From Hydractinia symbiolongicarpus (lineage: Eukaryota; Cnidaria; Hydrozoa; Anthoathecata; Hydractiniidae), in NCBI RefSeq assembly GCF_029227915.1, contig NC_079876.1:436001-500000 (forward strand): DNA of 64,000 bases, given 5' to 3'. Positions 63,351 through 64,000 of the stretch are shown piece after piece. Both the position numbers and the translations under genes were made by a program. The notes under the pieces are model-generated. The model saw only the letters and a program-made list of their open reading frames with translations, did not search any database and was not told the origin of the DNA. Position 1 is the stretch's first letter. Each line of letters opens with the position of its first letter.

Positions 63351-64000
63351 CCCGAACGATTTTTTAAATTATTTTTTCACCACTAAAACGCATGAGACTT
63401 GTAGTTTTCAGAAATGTTTTCATTTTTGATGAGACGCTTAATGAAAGTGGTTTAATCGCTGGCAAACGAAAACCCGCGATTTCCCGTAAATCCCGGGCTT
63501 TTCCCGTATAGTCGAATGTATACAAAGAAAGTACCCTGTGAGTAAACCCATTTCCAAAATCATTTTTTAAATTATCTTTTCACCACTAAAACGCATGACA
63601 CTTTGTAGTTTTCAAAAATGTTTTCATTTTTGATGAGACGCTGGATAAAAGAAGTTTAATCGCCGGCAAACGAAAACCTGCGATTTCCCGTAAAGCCCGG
63701 ACTCGGCCCGTATACTCAAAAGTATACAAAGAAAGTACCCAGGGAGTAAACTCATTTCCCAAACGATTTTTTAAATTATTATTTCACCACTAAAGCCCAT
63801 GAGACTTGTAGTTTTTAAAAATGTTTTCATTTTCGATGAGACGCTGAATAAAAGATGTTAATCGCCGGCAAACGAAAACCCGCGATTTCCCGTAAATCCC
63901 GGACTCGGCCCGTATAGTTAAAAGTATACAAGGAAAGTACCCAGTGAGTAAACTCATTTCCCGAACGAATTTTTAAATTATTTTTTCACCACTATAACGC
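63351..64000 (+). repeat. Divergent right-end monomers returning to K-type sequence
   Basis: A Q-type start (CAGAAATG, GAAAGTGG) runs into a K-type end (CCCGGGCTTTTCCCG, GTCGAATG, ACCCTGTGAG) near 63,450-63,545. GTCGAATG was not seen between about 45.05 kb and here. The following monomers carry many changes I did not see elsewhere: TTTCCAAAATC, CATGACACTTTGTAG, CGCTGGATAAAAG, TAAAGCCCGG, TATACTCAAAAG, TTTTCGATGAG and CACTATAACGC. The higher-order pattern of the preceding 7 kb stops here. This could be the edge of a homogenised domain or a join between array segments. Confidence 0.8.

Larger units (their letters stand above)
1..64000 (+). repeat. Satellite DNA array, ~203-bp monomer, head to tail
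   Basis: The whole window is one tandem repeat family. Landmarks such as CCCGAACGA, TTCACCACTAAA, GAGACGCTGA, CGCCGGCAAACG and AGTACCCAGG recur about every 203 bp from end to end. A monomer counted base by base (52,380-52,582) is 203 bp with 76 G+C. Every copy reads in the same direction; I saw no inversion, no foreign insertion and no unique sequence. Copies differ by scattered substitutions and small indels, and sets of neighbouring monomers are repeated as blocks, the mark of unequal exchange and homogenisation. Unit length fits one nucleosome plus linker, so a centromeric, pericentromeric or other heterochromatic location is likely, but that is inference. I do not recognise the family. 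Orientation is reported on the strand given; which strand is transcribed, if any, is unknown. Confidence 0.99.

Noticed and set aside
1-64000. CRISPR-like array because of regular spacing.
   Set aside because: There are no short direct repeats with unique spacers: the whole 203-bp unit repeats, with no cas genes.
1-64000. Canonical 17-bp CENP-B box.
   Set aside because: No monomer I read matches NTTCGNNNNANNCGGGN on either strand. The minus-strand GTTCGGGAAATGAG keeps only the first half, and CTTTTGACTATACGGGC has the right spacing but lacks C and G of TTCG. The nearest case has a 6-bp spacer and is listed as a weak finding.
1-64000. Terminator-like hairpin followed by T-run at every monomer.
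   Set aside because: The hairpin is A/T-rich with no G+C stem, and there are no genes to terminate. It is better described as a dyad of the satellite.
1-64000. Telomeric or subtelomeric repeat.
   Set aside because: No runs of TTAGGG, TTTAGGG, TTAGG or similar short telomere units were seen.
1-64000. Ribosomal intergenic spacer repeats or tRNA-derived monomer.
   Set aside because: No rRNA sequence, tRNA A/B boxes with a cloverleaf, or polymerase III terminator arrangement could be recognised in the monomer.

Overview
The window is 64 kb of one satellite DNA family and nothing else that I can support. A unit of about 203 bp (about 37% G+C in a typical copy) runs head to tail, always in the same orientation, from the first base to the last, giving roughly 317 monomers. 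I found no protein-coding gene, RNA gene, transposable element, CRISPR array, origin or unique-sequence island. A long array of nucleosome-sized monomers with nested higher-order repeats is typical of centromeric, pericentromeric or other heterochromatic DNA of a nuclear eukaryotic genome. I do not recognise the family and cannot name the organism.

Monomer anatomy, in + strand order: CCCGAACGA; an A/T-rich stretch ending in TTCACCACTAAA; the box GCATGAGACTTGTAG; a 22-bp hairpin-forming dyad (arms TCAAAAATG and CATTTTTGA around TTTT); GAGACGCTGAATAAAAGAAG; a G+C- and CpG-rich core (CGCCGGCAAACG to CTCGGCCCG); a second short dyad (GTATA-N8-TATAC); and AAGAAAGTACCCAGGG leading into the next unit. 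Monomers fall into recognisable types: K (CTTAATGAAAGAGG with GTCGAATG), T (GATGTGACGCTGAATATAAG), R (CATAAGAC with CCCGGCTTGG), S (CATCAGAC), G (AAAGCCCATG with AGATGTTT), N (TTTTTAATGAGACG with TCCTGG and CCCACGGAG), A (ACGCAGAATATAAG with CGCTGGC), Z (GATGGGACGCTAA with GGGAAACG), Q (CAGAAATG with GAAAGTGG and CCCGCATAG), and a 181-bp type lacking 22 bp (delta22).

Layout: successive, partly overlapping blocks were made by tandem duplication of several monomers at once. Unit sizes (multiples of 203 minus small indels) are 1,013/1,216 bp at 0-2.4 kb, 1,419 at 3.1-6.0, 810 at 8.1-9.7, 1,624 at 12.8-16.0, 1,826 and 811 at 15.2-19.2, 1,958 at 19.6-23.5, 2,434 at 23.4-27.7, 609 at 27.5-28.8, 2,031 at 28.7-32.8, 812 and 1,421 at 35.4-38.9, 1,218/609 at 41.7-43.8, 203 and 406 at 45.9-47.2, 2,030 at 47.3-51.2, 2,392/1,399/993 at 52.0-55.8, and a 971-bp five-monomer unit at about 56-63 kb. 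Longer-range copies lie 4.26, 5.27 and 6.28 kb apart. The delta22 monomers occur only in the right 11 kb. The last 500 bp returns to an older-looking K-type sequence with more private changes.

The many open reading frames of 60-100 codons are by-products of the repeat. Block edges were read by eye and carry an uncertainty of about 20 bp or more.
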